Positions 1-12,094 are shown, counted from the stretch's first letter. The stretch is DNA of 64,000 nt from Hyposmocoma kahamanoa (GCF_003589595.1 NW_020653200.1:3764104-3828103); one strand, 5' to 3'. Notes: generated by a model not told the origin, from the letters alone. A program made the numbers and translations.

Positions 1-1362
1 AAAGATTAGACGTGACTGCACTTTTAGTTCAGCTGAAGCCGGTTATTAACCAACTGTTTAGTCTGAACACATAATAGAGGTATAACGTGCAGGCAGCAAA
101 CTTTATAGGCATTTATTAGGGTTAACTGACGAGTTCACTACGTTCTTCTTTATATACATGATCGAATTGGGACTTTTATATTGAATCTTTCAATTGATTA
201 CTAACAAACCATTTTATTACTGTTAGTTGAAAGTTGGTTGGTTGATATTATTTATTTTTGTACGTAACGTAACTAACTTCTAATGAAAAAATATTTTTAG
301 TAAATATAAATGATATTGTTATTGGTATTAATTGTAATACAAATTATAAAGAATTGTAAAGAAAGATTCAAAGACTGTACTTCTGTATTTGACAATGTCG
401 AGTTCTTAGATTGTAGCAATTTCTACACATTGAACATTACTCTAATTTTTCGGATCTAAATTGCGTATAATATTAGGTATCTAAACTGTTCCACGATTTA
501 ATAAATTCCAGTCAGCCGTGTCCACGACTCTCTCCATTACGATTTACGTATTAGATTTGAGTAAAGAGATTCATTTGCAATATTTATACAATTTCAAATT
601 TACGTAAACTCATGTAATTCAGTTTCGTGTCTCTTTAGGTGAGAAATTGTAATGTTATTAAAATGCAATTGTTGTAATGTTGGATTGATATTAAAATGTA
701 AATGTGACATTTATTAATGACTTACTGGAGTCCGCAACTTCGTCTGCCTAGAATATGTACTTCGAGTAGCCTACTGTACTATAATAATTTTCATTGTTTT
801 TTTGGTTCTCCAAACAAACTTTCATCCCCTATTTCAAACGATTTGAAATTTATTTATGTGACTTACTTTCTCAAATACGTATCTTATAAAGGGTGATTAT
901 AGAGATGGCAAAACTTCCTATTTATTTAAAATTTTTTATCAATTGGGTTAATTTGGTTGCATTAGGCTGTGAACTTAGGCTGCAAAATTTGTGTATACAA
1001 TGCATATTTTGCATTTAAGTTATTATATGCTTTAAGATACGAGTTTGAGAAAGTAATTCGTTCGGACAATATGTCCTTCTCCTAGGGCCTCTATCTATCT
1101 ACCTATATATATATCTTTATACCAAAATTTATTAAACTTTGTTAGGCGGTTTAGGCTAAAAGCGTAACAGACACTTTCGTTACTTTCGCATTATCATCGG
1201 GTCGAGACTAGTTGTATGTAAAATTACATAATATACAGCACATATAGACAGGTTTTCATATTCTACGAAGGATTTTTTTTTAATAGGTGAGTTATAAAAT
1301 TTCACATGAAAGCAAATTGTTTCATGTAATTCGTGTTGTTTTTAAAACTTTCATGTAATATT
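1..1362. other. AT-rich non-coding sequence upstream of the gap
   Basis: No coding exon, tRNA or delimited repeat was recognised here. It is probably intron or 5' flank of the exchanger gene that begins further downstream, because the first visible exon of that gene starts in mid-codon and its N-terminal exons must lie to the left. Several stop codons interrupt every frame. Only short low-complexity runs stand out near 1100. Confidence 0.5.
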
Positions 1363-2046
1363 CTCAGTACAGAGTAGTAAAAACCGACCTCAAAAGTTCG
1401 TGGAATTACACCTATTTGCCAAGTTTTATTGAATTCGGTTACCGGAAAGTGTGTGAAACCGGATTAATCCCCTAGTGTGCCACCCTTATAGGTGGAACAT
1501 TTTGAGACCTTTACTGAGGTACCTTCGTTCCAACAAAGAAAGAATCATCTAAATTTGGTTCACAAATGCCGCGTTATATATNNNNNNNNNNNNNNNNNNN
1601 NNNNNNNNNNNNNNNNNNNNNNNNNNNNNNNNNNNNNNNNNNNNNNNNNNNNNNNNNNNNNNNNNNNNNNNNNNNNNNNNNNNNNNNNNNNNNNNNNNNN
1701 NNNNNNNNNNNNNNNNNNNNNNNNNNNNNNNNNNNNNNNNNNNNNNNNNNNNNNNNNNNNNNNNNNNNNNNNNNNNNNNNNNNNNNNNNNNNNNNNNNNN
1801 NNNNNNNNNNNNNNNNNNNNNNNNNNNNNNNNNNNNNNNNNNNNNNNNNNNNNNNNNNNNNNNNNNNNNNNNNNNNNNNNNNNNNNNNNNNNNNNNNNNN
1901 NNNNNNNNNNNNNNNNNNNNNNNNNNNNNNNNNNNNNNNNNNNNNNNNNNNNNNNNNNNNNNNNNNNNNNNNNNNNNNNNNTATCGCGTAAGACACATAA
2001 AAAAAAACTGTCCAATTGAGATCCAACCCTTTTTTTCAGTTAATAA
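1363..2046. repeat. Dispersed repeat family B, copy 1, broken by the gap
   Basis: The stretch starts with CTCAGTACAGAGTA and 'aaccgacctcaaaagt' and ends with a 'ttttttcagttaataaaaag' tail. The same order of blocks recurs near 8.2, 10.3 and 41.5 kb. The 400-base N gap falls inside it, so its true length is unknown; the 8.2 kb copy is about 275 bp. Such A-rich-tailed repeats are frequent in moth and butterfly introns, but I cannot assign a family name. Confidence 0.75.
1582..1981. other. Assembly gap (400 N)
   Basis: Exactly 400 unresolved bases. The gap lies inside a dispersed repeat, which is probably why the assembly failed there. Open frames running through the Ns are artefacts. Confidence 1.
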
Positions 2047-2051
2047 AAAGC

Positions 2052-2073
2052 ACTTGTGACATATGTCACAAGT
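2052..2073. repeat. 22-bp perfect palindrome
   Basis: An uninterrupted palindrome centred on CATATG with arms reading ACTTGTGACAT. It sits just past the end of a family B repeat. It may be a protein-binding palindrome or a relic of a transposon end; nothing else supports a function. Confidence 0.8.
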
Positions 2074-2156
2074 TAGATAAAGCTAAGGGTACGATATACA
2101 ATTCCAAACAAGACAACTTATTAACCTAACGTGCCCTTAACTTAATCAGACTCTGA

Positions 2157-2308
2157 GGGTCGTATTCTAGAATTCTACTCAATGCTCAAGTCAGGATTGC
2201 ACTGCAAATACGACCCTAATGACAGGGACTTGAGTATGATTTCGTGTGCTTTAAACCATACTAAAAATTCTGACTTGAGCATTGAGTAGAGTTCTGGAAT
2301 ACGGCCCG
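2157..2308. mobile_element. Short fold-back MITE, family C
   Basis: The two ends form a roughly 38-bp inverted repeat with only three mismatches. The left arm contains CTACTCAATGCTCAAGTCAG and the right arm is its complement. Total length is about 152 bp, with no coding capacity. A related partial copy lies at 35345-35510, and flanking sequence resembling the region just upstream appears inverted near 42.4 kb. No clear target duplication was found. Confidence 0.8.
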
Positions 2309-2912
2309 TAGTCATTTAACTATTGGGCATGCAATCTTTATACAAGTCTTGTCATTGGCTTGAGTATTGGTACGGATCCTTCGCAATAGGCTTGATTCGT
2401 GATTGAGTTCTATGCATATAATAAATATATTGTCTCACTAAATCCTTATTAATGTTGGTTTTGAAGGTGTAGTTTTTAATAGACGGTTTTTGATACGCAC
2501 TTATTCATTCTTCAAACATATTTAAAGCGCCTGCGGTGTTGGTATGATATAAAAATTGTTTGTCTGTAAAAACCCACGGCAACGCAAAAGTTAGAAAAGG
2601 AGCATAACGACTGTTTCGTATTTTAGAAACAAGTTATTAAATTATAAAAGTTATAAAATTCATTGTAAAATATGATATTTATGAGATAATCGGTTTTCAA
2701 TGCCTCTGTAGACCTAAAGATTTGTTGATTTTCTTTGTAGACCATCTTTTGATACAGTAAAATACGTACACATGGTAAGAATTTATTGGAAATTATACCT
2801 CCGTTGTGGATGCATTGGTTTCAGCACTCATTGGTTTGTAGTTATCATTATCGCATCTCCGATCCTCAATTACTAATTGTGAACGTTAATTGGTTGATCG
2901 TTTGTCTTTCAG

Positions 2913-5900
2913 ATGTGCTCATGCGCAACTGTACGCCGCCGGCTATCGATGATTTCCCGTCGGGACTGTTCACGGATGTACAGCGGCAGCACGGAGCCAT
3001 CGTGCTACACGCGTTCATCTCACTGTACCTCTTCATCGCGCTTGCTGTTGTTTGCGATAAATTTTTTGTTCCTGCCGTCGATCGAATATGTCATGGTAGT
3101 GTATCTATTTACGTTGTGCTGTTATTATTGCTAAATATAGTCACCAACTCTAACGACCACGTATGAGGAGCGTCGAAACATAAACTGCCAAGTCACAATT
3201 CGACTTGTTCTCTTTTTTAATGCCAAACGGTAGTCTTTGTAGAATAGAATAGAATATGTTTTTTTGCCAGAGTACAGTAATGATAAGTCTTAAGTTAAAT
3301 TAGGTACATTGTATTCAACCTGGAAGCACAAATATTAATAGGATTTCATGTTCGGTCTCTACTGTTAATTGGATTTATTAATGTTGTATTTGAAAATTCT
3401 AAGTATTCTTTATTACTATAGAAGCAATGTGTCAAAAGCCATTTTGTAAATTGTAGTTTGACTGTATGTCCTTGCAACAATTTAATTTGGTAAATTATTG
3501 AAAACTAATTACACACACGTTGAAACAGTTTTATACATTACTTTATGGCAACGAGAGTGGTACAAAAGATTCATAATTATAGCTCTAGTTCCCATTTGAA
3601 TCATTTTACCACGTTTTTGAAATATTGAGGATAAGTTTTGACAAATACGCTGATACCCTAACGTACATGCATGGCAAAGGCAGTATGTTTAGTTTTGTGA
3701 ACAACGGTATACAGCTGTAGTTTCTATGAACAATTTATTTACCTGAACAGCAACCGCCAAGTCCTTAAAAATATGTTTCAGATGCACAGGATCTGAACAA
3801 AATGCGACAAATCCATTCAATGAGACTAGACGAAATTTAAACAGAAATTTATTGGCTTTATATCGGTTTTTGTTCCGAAACTCCTTGTATATTATGGCAT
3901 GTTGATTCACTAAATTTTATTTAAAGGCGTGATTTTCAATTTGTTTTTAACATACGACTTTAGGCTAAACCTTTACAGATCTTGAGTTCTTGAACAAATT
4001 ACCTCTTTTTGTGCGTCTAGTCTTATATCATTTTAAATACTCTATAATTTCAGCACTAAACATGACGAATGATGTAGCGGGCGCTACATTTATGGCTGCA
4101 GCGACGTCTGCGCCGGAATTGTTCGTAAATGTGATCGGCACATTCATCACAGAGGGCGACATCGGTGTCGGGACCATTGTTGGCTCTGCCGTTTTTAATA
4201 TCCTTGCTGTTGCCGCTTGCTGCGGTATTGGAGCTGGAATGGTTAGTTTAATTTATATTTATAAGTTAAACAATTTCGGAGTTTCTTCTATTTTTATTAT
4301 AGTAAATTAACTGAACGGTTTGTACTCTTGACACCTTTTGTCTAATCTATGTTAATTTGTTGTCATTTAATGTACATATATAACACAATATAGCAAAAAT
4401 GTTTCTTCAATCAAGGTTGTTGATTTTTAAGCCCTGTTTGGAGAATCTCTAACTCCCCAGACACAAGTCTTTTACCTGGCTTAGTGGTTGTAAGGTCGTA
4501 CTTTAACTAAAATTTTGTCTTTTTTTTACCATATTAAATGACGGGACGAACAAGTCGTGCGCCTGATGGTAAGCTACACGTCTATCCATAACAGCTGCAG
4601 TATCACTCAGAACTTTAAAACGCAAAGATTTGAGGGGCACTGCCACTGCGCCTGTCGCCCTGAACTATAAAGTCCCATGTGCCTGTAATTTCACCAACAC
4701 CCTTACCCTTCAAAACCGGAACACAGTAATGCTGACATTACTGTTTGGCGTCAGAAATAGGTAAGGTGGCAGTAATTCCCTGGATGAACAAGGTGCTCTA
4801 CTGCTACTATTGTTGTCGTACAACCTTGACATTTCTATAAATTGGTGTAATCTGCGTTGCGGTGTATATGTAAGAAATATATAAATTTTGTTTTTATTAT
4901 TTTGCACGGTGTTCTGGTTTCCTCTTATCACTACTAGGGAAACATTTAAAAAACTTGAATGTCTTGTCTTTTTTTGTCTCATCTTTTACTTAGATAATTG
5001 CCAATAATATTATACTTTCACATTATTTTTAACTATTGGTTTTTATTCTTAAGGTGCCTCCAGATTTGCTCGATTTTTGACGATTGTTATTGCCGCTCGA
5101 TATTGTGTGTTTTGACGATCAACAGGTGCTTACAGATTTCCAAAGTTTTTGACTATCGCATTGCCGCTCAACATTATAGTGTAGGCACTTACGCCTAATT
5201 TCAATTACACAGTGTCTGTCGGTAAAAGTAGGTTGTTGCTCATTTGTTCCTTACACATTTACTCGATTTTGTCTGATCACACGTGTCGATTGACAAAAAA
5301 TAAGATGTCGATTGTCTGTTGTTTACACATTTACTCGTTTTTGTCTGATCGACAAAAAATACGATGTCGATCGTCTGTTGCTTACACATTTCCTCGTTTT
5401 ATTCGATTATCACGTGTCGATTATCAAAAAATCAAGCTAATCTGTAGGCACCTTAACAATTTTAGGTAGTGCCACTAGACTGGTGGCCGTTGACCCGAGA
5501 TTGTCTCGCCTACGGCATCACAGTGTCCATTCTGATCTGCATCATGCACGACGAGTACGTGCAGTGGTACGAGGCCTTCCTACTTGTACTCCTTTACGGA
5601 GTCTATATTTGCATCATGTACTATGATAAAGCCATCCAGAGTTTTGCAAAAGGTACAGGAAAATATGTTAAATGTGAAACAATTTGTTCTGACTTAATGG
5701 TAGACCAATAAATAATTTATAATGTAATAAAAATTACAGGAAGATGGAAATGTATTAGAAGTCTGTGCGGAAAAAATATTGAAAAACAGGATAGTATGGA
5801 TAACGGTATGTACTTTTCTACAAACAATCAGCTCACATTTGAATAAGATACTAGTACATTTGTATTATTGTATTTCCAGAACCTAAAGACGCTACCAAAA

Positions 5901-7397
5901 GTGATCAACCGGTGGATCATCATCAGCATAATGGTAATATAAAATTAGCTGTGTCCCCGCATCCCGATGGCCCAGAAAAGACCACCGGTCTGGAGGTTTC
6001 TCAGAACGATAAGTTGCAATTGCAAACCAGTGAATGTGGAAAGAGCAAAATTATACAAGTGGACAATGAGTCCAAAAATATTGATATGGAAATAGCTTGC
6101 CCAGATGAGAACCAAGCTAACCAAGATGATAACAATAAAGAATCTACAGACGAATATGAACACTCTCTTTGGAAATGGCCTTCTGGTAGAAGTTGGCTTT
6201 CAAAAGTAAGCTGAGAAGAAATTTTACAATACAAAAAAACAACTAAATCAACTAAGCAACATTAATCGCTACCTGTTTTTATTTCAGACAACTTGGATTG
6301 TTACATGGCCAATTCATCTTATATTCCTCTTTACTATACCCGACTGCGAGAAACCACGATTTAAGAAATGGTTCCCTTTGACTTTTATTATGTGTATTGT
6401 TTGGATTGGTTCCCTTTCTTACATGGTAGCTTGGATGATTACTGTCATCGGTAAGTGCAGTATTTATTAAACTATGTAAATAAATTTTATAGTCGCTAGC
6501 ACAAACAAATGCTTAAAATTGTTGCAATTTTTAGGTGACACACTAATGATACCGGATTCTGTAATGGGAATAACTTTCCTTGCTGCTGGCACGTCAGTAC
6601 CTGAGGCAGTATCAAGTGTGATTGTTGCTAAACAAGGTATTGAAGTCTGTGTAGTGTGGAAAGTGTAGTGTTTATTGATTTACTACAAGTACATTACACT
6701 TTTCGCTCACTCAGTTTAGCCTGGCGTGTGTACCATGCATACTACAGCGTCACTGTATAGAGCTCATTTGTTGCTACATTAATACAATTGCTTCTGAGAC
6801 GAAATTTGATTTAATTTACAGGCCATGGATCAATGGGAATCAGCAATTCGATTGGGTCGAATACATTCGACATTTTACTTTGCCTCGGCCTACCGTGGCT
6901 CATAAAAGCTTCTTTGACGCCTGCCGAACCTGGACATTACTGGGTCAGAACCTATTCCTTTTTTAATACAATACCTAATCATAGTCAAGTAATAATTTAT
7001 ACTACAGTTGCGAATTGTCTCAATAATTGCGTATATATGTAATGCGAATATATAATAATCACTTAGCTAAGCGAAAGTAACTGATTTTTTAATCTATATA
7101 ATTGGAATATCAGTCGTGTACACGTGTTAGCATTTGATTTGACATAATGAAATTTAATTTTGTCTGCAGGTGAAAATAAACTCAATGGGTCTGGAATATT
7201 CGGCGATATCGTTATTGTCGACGCTTCTAATGCTGTATTTGACGTTTTGGTTTAACAAGTTCAAGTTAGATGCGGCGGTGGGGCGCGCCTGTCTCGCCAT
7301 GTACGCTGTTTTCCTGGTTCTTGCCACACTCATAGAGCTTAATGTATTCTTCCCTGTCAACGTGCGTACATGCAAAAGAACGGTACCAAAATCCTAG
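2913..7397 (+). CDS. K+-dependent Na+/Ca2+ exchanger (NCKX/SLC24), 3' part
   Basis: Plasma-membrane exchanger that trades Na+ for Ca2+ plus K+. Nine exons are visible: 2913-3095, 4054-4241, 5466-5652, 5740-5805, 5880-6205, 6288-6450, 6535-6636, 6822-6943, 7170-7397 (stop TAG). All join in phase and give 520 residues. The first begins with [11 protein letters not shown], the usual extracellular segment before the first exchanger block. The alpha-1 repeat ([15 protein letters not shown], then [17 protein letters not shown]) is on exon 4054. The alpha-2 repeat ([15 protein letters not shown], then [12 protein letters not shown]) is split over 6535 and 6822. Exon 5880 encodes a hydrophilic loop of about 108 residues, as expected for the large cytosolic loop. 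The start codon and signal region are missing because the first visible exon opens in mid-codon. Other cation/Ca exchangers are unlikely given the NCKX-type FDIL aspartate. Confidence 0.93.
4510..4812. repeat. Dispersed repeat family A, copy 1
   Basis: Lies in the intron after the alpha-1 exon. Diagnostic blocks in order are 'gacgggacgaac', 'gcgcctgatggtaagc', 'ggggcactgccactgcgcc', 'gtgcctgtaatttcacc' and 'ttcaaaaccggaacacagta'. The same blocks recur near 11.7 and 15.0 kb in this orientation, and inverted near 16.2, 30.0 and 41.9 kb. In the inverted copies the end carries a run of A, so this looks like a SINE or other A-tailed non-autonomous retroposon. Confidence 0.8.
5049..5456. mobile_element. 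TTAA-flanked MITE abutting an exchanger exon
   Basis: The element runs from 5053 to 5452 and is bounded on both sides by TTAA. Its ends are inverted (GGTGCCTCCAGATTTGCTCG on the left against the complement of a near match on the right). TTAA target sites are the mark of piggyBac-type transposition. The right half holds about three diverged tandem units of roughly 70 bp containing 'acacatttactcg' and 'gtctgatcgaca'. It has no protein-coding capacity. Only nine bases separate its right TTAA from exon 5466. Confidence 0.8.
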
Positions 7398-8163
7398 ACT
7401 GGTCTCTGGACCTTACATGACGTTAAGTGTGAGAATTCCGAAAATGGTGCCTCTTGTAAACTGGTTCATCATATGGGTTGAAATTAATAATTTTGTGCCA
7501 CATGCGTTCTCCGTTAAATCAGCTAGCGTCGATTTAAGCTTTGATAAGTATAGATAAAAAACATTACCCTACCTCGACAGATGTACTGGTACTTGCAACT
7601 CCAAAACTGGTAATTGCAACGTCTCTGCTCTGTTTTGTACATTTTTAACTTCTTGTATTGCTAAGTTTAATCCTAACAAGTGAATCTCCGATAGAATCTC
7701 ACTTGTATAAATCCCTCTAATGCAAGGGTACCCCCTCTTTTACAAGTAGTTAGCTCTGCATTTCAACGATTACTGTGAAGAATGTCAGGTGACGAGTTTA
7801 TTGTAAATACATAATGTGCTACGTAATGTAACAGAGTTTAAGAGTAATTAAATATATAGATTTTTATTTCTTAACTTTGGTTTATTTTAAATTTAACAAA
7901 AATTACAATGCAACTTACGTACTAACAAAATACTTTTAACAACAACAAATAAAATTTAGCCTATTGGATGGCTTCATTCTGGGTCTAGACAGACCTTCAC
8001 CACTGTGATCATTAATTAACCTAACCTATACTTAGGTATCGCAAACGAAATTCATAAATTGTTGTTTCTTTGAGTCACGTGATCTCTATCTCGACTGTTT
8101 CTTTTCTGTAATAAAAAATGAAAACCCTTTGTTTTAAAATAATTATACCTTTTTTTATTAAAA
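7398..8163. other. 3' UTR and flank of the exchanger gene
   Basis: No coding frame after the TAG stop. A plausible poly(A) signal, ATTAAA, lies at 7847-7852, which would give a 3' UTR of about 450 bases. An AT-rich stretch follows, up to a family B repeat. Confidence 0.5.
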
Positions 8164-8440
8164 AAACTGACCTCAAAAATTTGTGGAATAGCATCTGTTT
8201 GCCAAGTTTTATTCAAATTGGTTAACGGAAAGTGAGTAAAATCCACCAATTGTCACTCTTAGAGGTGTTATATTTTCTTCAAATTTGAATGAGACCACTA
8301 CTGAGGTACCCCTTTCCAACAAAAAAGAACACCTAATCGAAATCAGTTCACAAATGTCGGGGTAATCGCGTAACATATATACACAACAAAATACAGTCGA
8401 ATTGAGAACCACCACTTTTTTTGAAGTCGGTTAATAAAAA
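8164..8440. repeat. Dispersed repeat family B, copy 2
   Basis: Uninterrupted copy of the family seen at 1363. It runs from 'aaaactgacctcaaaaatttg' blocks through 'gaggtacccctttccaac' to 'ttttttgaagtcggttaat'. Intergenic, between the exchanger and the SLC5 gene. Confidence 0.75.
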
Positions 8441-8558
8441 GTTATTTTCAATCCTTTTACTAAAAAATAAAAATATTTTTAGGAAAATGAAATTAAATTA
8501 ATACAATTAACAAAATGTCCGTATATTTAGAAACATTACGTCTAAGGTACCCTTGGTA

Positions 8559-8589
8559 CATCGAGTATATAACCATCATATACTCGATG
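8559..8589. repeat. Hairpin, 12-bp perfect stem
   Basis: CATCGAGTATAT and its exact complement flank a 7-base loop. Intergenic; too short for a pre-miRNA and without a U-tract. Confidence 0.75.
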
Positions 8590-8789
8590 CCTTGGTATGA
8601 TAAAGCGACAAGATCATTATTATGTCAAAAGTGCTTTTGTTACATGAAACTCATAAAAATAATATGAACTACACATGAAACAGATTAAGTATATGTGAAA
8701 TGTTGTATCTCTCCTATTGAAGCATAAAAAAGTTATCAACTAATTTCATTCGTAGCATATTTAAACACTCTCCTGAAGGGTCAATTTTT

Positions 8790-9010
8790 ATTGCGGCGAA
8801 ACGGAATGGAACGGAAGCGTCAATTTCGACTCGCTGCGCGAGAATGCTCGGGCATTCGTGAGTTTTCTCGCGACTACGCCTTGAGTAATACGTCGACGTT
8901 TGATTGCGCTGCGCCTGTCTTTGCACCATTTCCCGCGTTTTCGCCAGGCGTCGCCGAACGGCTGCTGCGGAATACTCGCGAATGCGTGAAGACGCACGGC
9001 GCGATTTACA
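8790..9010. other. GC-rich island in AT-rich intergenic DNA
   Basis: About 220 bp rich in CpG, with repeated CGCGA/TCGCG words and partial self-complementarity. It differs sharply from its flanks. Open frames exist on both strands, as expected for GC-rich DNA, and none resembles a known protein. It may be the core of an old MITE whose ends have decayed. Confidence 0.4.
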
Positions 9011-9283
9011 CAATTGACCATAAAGTTCATTAGGCTATGTAAAAATTCGCTTCCATTTTAAATTTAGCCGAAAAGTTGTTCTTTTGTGGCTTTATTATGA
9101 GTATGTGACTTCGGAAGAGAACAAAATAATGAGTTTAAAATATTATTACCTACTTAATAGCCTTTTTAGTATCTATATTTGATACTTGTATACTTTTGAT
9201 CAGTCAGGTTCTTATCATTTTAACAAATTTGTTTTATATTGTTCCTTTCCATGCTTATAACGTAATAATTAATATTTTGTTAG

Positions 9284-9507
9284 CAAAGCGACACTGTTGT
9301 TACATGGCAAAGAGTACAAATCTGTCGCTCAGTTACATTATGGATTATGGTGGATACCTATATTGGTTTTCCTACCGTCTCTCAAGCAGAAGGCCGAGGA
9401 TTGGAATTTTTCGGAATTTCTGTGGGAAATTTAATATACCATGAGCTTTTCGGTGAAGGAAAATGTCGCGAGGAAACCTACCCATGTATGCAAAACAATT
9501 TATTGAC
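9284..9507 (+). pseudogene. Orphan exon-like ORF, weakly M13 peptidase-like
   Basis: A 74-codon open stretch follows a TTTTGTTAG acceptor and stops at a strong donor (GAC/GTGAGTG). It reads FPTVSQAEGRGLEFFG, then GNLIYHELFGEGKCREE and YPCMQNN. The spacing FP...FFG...G..I.HE loosely recalls the zinc-site region of neprilysin-like M13 peptidases, but the second metal histidine is absent. No partner exons were found nearby on the plus strand, so it is either a stranded fragment of a duplicated gene or one exon of a gene I could not trace. The family assignment is tentative. Confidence 0.3.
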
Positions 9508-9540
9508 GTGAGTGAAATTCCCAATACCGCATTAGGCTCG

Positions 9541-9606
9541 CCGGGGAACTGCAGCCAAGACCTTCCATTGTGAGAGGAGACCAGTGCCCAGCAGTGGAAT
9601 ACATAG
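9541..9606 (+). repeat. SINE tail fragment
   Basis: The words 'gaggagaccagtgcccagcagtgg' in broken form match the 3' portion of the SINE family seen at 41038-41289 (there in reverse). Head and promoter are missing. Confidence 0.5.
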
Positions 9607-10267
9607 GTTAACTATTTTATTGACATCTGTAGGGCTAGCACAACAGGACGCGACTTGCGCGAGCGACATAAAGCACGAGATACCTACTTCATTAATTGTA
9701 CCTCAATGGAATAAACTGCTCATGTTTTGTGTTTAAAGTTATATACGTGCTTGTTTCATTAAATATTTTAGTGTGAATCTGTGACGACTACTATGTTCCG
9801 TGTCACGTGTGTTCTTTTGCCGGATCCGCTGAAAATCAGCGTCGTAGCACTTTAAGTGAGACGGCAACATGCTGAGTGGGTCACGGTTTCCTTGGCAGCA
9901 CAGCACACACGCTTTGTATTGTATATATGTATGAATTTAGTTCCAAATTCTTGTTGTTTTTTTTATATTAATTTCTTTGCGCTTTATGTAGCTCTCGCGC
10001 AAGTCGCGCCCTTTCGAGCCAGCCCAACTGAAATAGGCTGTTGGAGGTAAATAAAAAAATGTAATAATAAATAAGTAACGTAATTACTCGTCAAAAATTA
10101 CCCTGCATTACCTTCAGATTGACATCCACTTCGTGTGCGTTGTCTATCGTTAATTATATAACCCTCACAGGATTACGACGATATCTCATAATATTCAATC
10201 AGACAGGAATACTTGCATACGGACATGCCAAAATGTATACTGTTTTTTTTGTTCTGTTCGTATTTAA

Positions 10268-10742
10268 TCTCAGTACAGAGTACTAAAAAAGCCGACCTTA
10301 AAAGTACGTGGTATTACGTCTATTTGCTAAGTTTCATTGAAATATCCCCTAGTTCGCCACTACACAGGACTTGATACTGGAGATAATAAAAATAGGTTCT
10401 CACTACGACACTACTCAAAGTATTTCGAGAGAAAAACGCCTTGAATTGGAGAAATAGCAAAATCAACTAAATAATTGCTAAAAGTAATTGCTCCTAAATT
10501 AAAGTTAGGCGCTATTTATAAAAATGAATCTTCATGCTGAACAGCCACCCTTTGAGGTGGATGATTTTCTTCAAAATGAAATGGGACCACTATGGAAGTA
10601 CCCCCTTTCCAACAAAAAAAGAATCATGAAAATCGGTTCACAAATACCGGAGTTATCGCGTAACATACATACAAAAAAAAAAAGAAAAAAAAGAACATAT
10701 AGTCGAATTGAGAAGCTCCTCCTTTTTTGAAGTCGGTTAAAA
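10268..10742. repeat. Dispersed repeat family B, copy 3, with internal insert
   Basis: Starts with 'ctcagtacagagtactaaaa' and ends in 'ttttttgaagtcggttaaaa'. It carries roughly 120 unrelated bases between the left blocks and the 'gaggtggatgattttcttc' block, so it is longer than the 8.2 kb copy. Confidence 0.7.
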
Positions 10743-11078
10743 AGGACAGGCTGTGTAAAATGTATACAGTGCAACTGTTTTCGTAATAGCTCTCGGCAAT
10801 CTTCGGATTTCCGAATGCACGCGTATATAAATTTCCTTGTAGATTTATCTCATCTATTATAATTTGAATTCAGAACTACGTAAGCTTTATTATTGTTTTT
10901 ATTTTGATTTACATGTGAACTAAATAGAGCCGTAAAACTATTTATACAGTTGCTCAAAACGTGGTATTTTTTTGTACTACAAATGGTGCCGAAAGTTGGA
11001 TTTTTCGCCCTAGTGCTTTTTACTTTTCCATTTTTTTTTTATTTACTGTTGTTTCAAGTCTTAAACATGGAACTAAAG

Positions 11079-11108
11079 AGTTTATATATATATATATATA
11101 TATATATG
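11079..11108. repeat. (TA)n microsatellite
   Basis: About 12 TA units. Intergenic. Confidence 0.9.
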
Positions 11109-11744
11109 TATTGTATATTTATTTAATATTTATATGCTTTGTGACGTAAGCCATTCGTCATTAATACTTATATTTACTTACAAACATCTTATTTGTTTAA
11201 ATTGCATAGGTGTTTTGTAAAACAACGGGTTACATTTAAAAATACCAACATATTTTCCATAAAGATGGCTGATTGAGTATTAATAATGACCGGAGGCGAG
11301 TATTACGCGAGACCGCTGCGCGCCGCGCCACTAACAGTAATTTTGATGTGGCTGAATACTGGTAACAGTTGCCATTGTACTCTGAATTTTTATCAGGCAA
11401 AGAAATAAAATGAGTTTTTTTTTAAATACTGTTTTATTTTACTTTCAATGCAACTGCATGTGTTTCGTAAATGTATTAAAAAACGTCGTTTGATACACGT
11501 GCGGATTTGTCATTTTCACTTGTCTCGAGTCTTGACCCTCGTCTCTGGCTCGGGCCAAGAAGCCTCCAGTCACGTGAATAATGACTAACTTTCCGCACTT
11601 GTATCAAAAATAACTATTCACTATTTATAAAACTACAGCAAGTCTCTAAATAGTAAATATTGTAACAGACAGTAATTGCAATACTGTGATTACCACAGTC
11701 TATATTTATAACTAATTTTCAATATATATATTATTTTTTTATAA

Positions 11745-11935
11745 TATCAAGTGACGGGACGAATAATTCGTGCGCCTAGTTGTAAGTGGCATTCTGTACA
11801 AGAGTTAGAGTGCCACTCAGAGTAAATCGCAAAGATCACCCTGAGACATAATTTGACAAGTCCCATGTGCCTGTAATTTCACCAGCACCCTTACCCTTCC
11901 AAACCGGAACGCAGTAATGCTTACCTTACTTGCAG
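11745..11935. repeat. Dispersed repeat family A, partial copy 2
   Basis: Begins 'atcaagtgacgggacg' and ends at 'aaaccggaacgcagtaatgc'. Several blocks are shorter than in the 4.5 kb copy. It lies downstream of the SLC5 gene. A TTTATT on the plus strand near 11433 (AATAAA on the minus strand) could be the SLC5 poly(A) signal. Confidence 0.65.
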
Positions 11936-12094
11936 AAATATAGAAAATAATATTATAATATTGCGAAAATAAAGAATGGTAGCTGAGTGCGTCTCATCTA
12001 CACCAAAATCCGACGACAGTCGAAACACGAAGATTGCCGAGATTTAATATGAAATAGTTGTACTGTACCTTATTTTAGACTTCGTAGTAAATGG

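Noticed and set aside
1492..2026. Long open frames on both strands across 1492-2026
   Set aside because: They exist only because unresolved Ns contain no stop codons.
2741..2774. 34-base exon-like segment before the exchanger (good acceptor TTTGTAG and donor GTAAGA)
   Set aside because: The phase needed to join exon 2913 puts a TGA inside it.
7342..7557. ORF overlapping the end of the exchanger
   Set aside because: Shadow of the real last exon in another frame.
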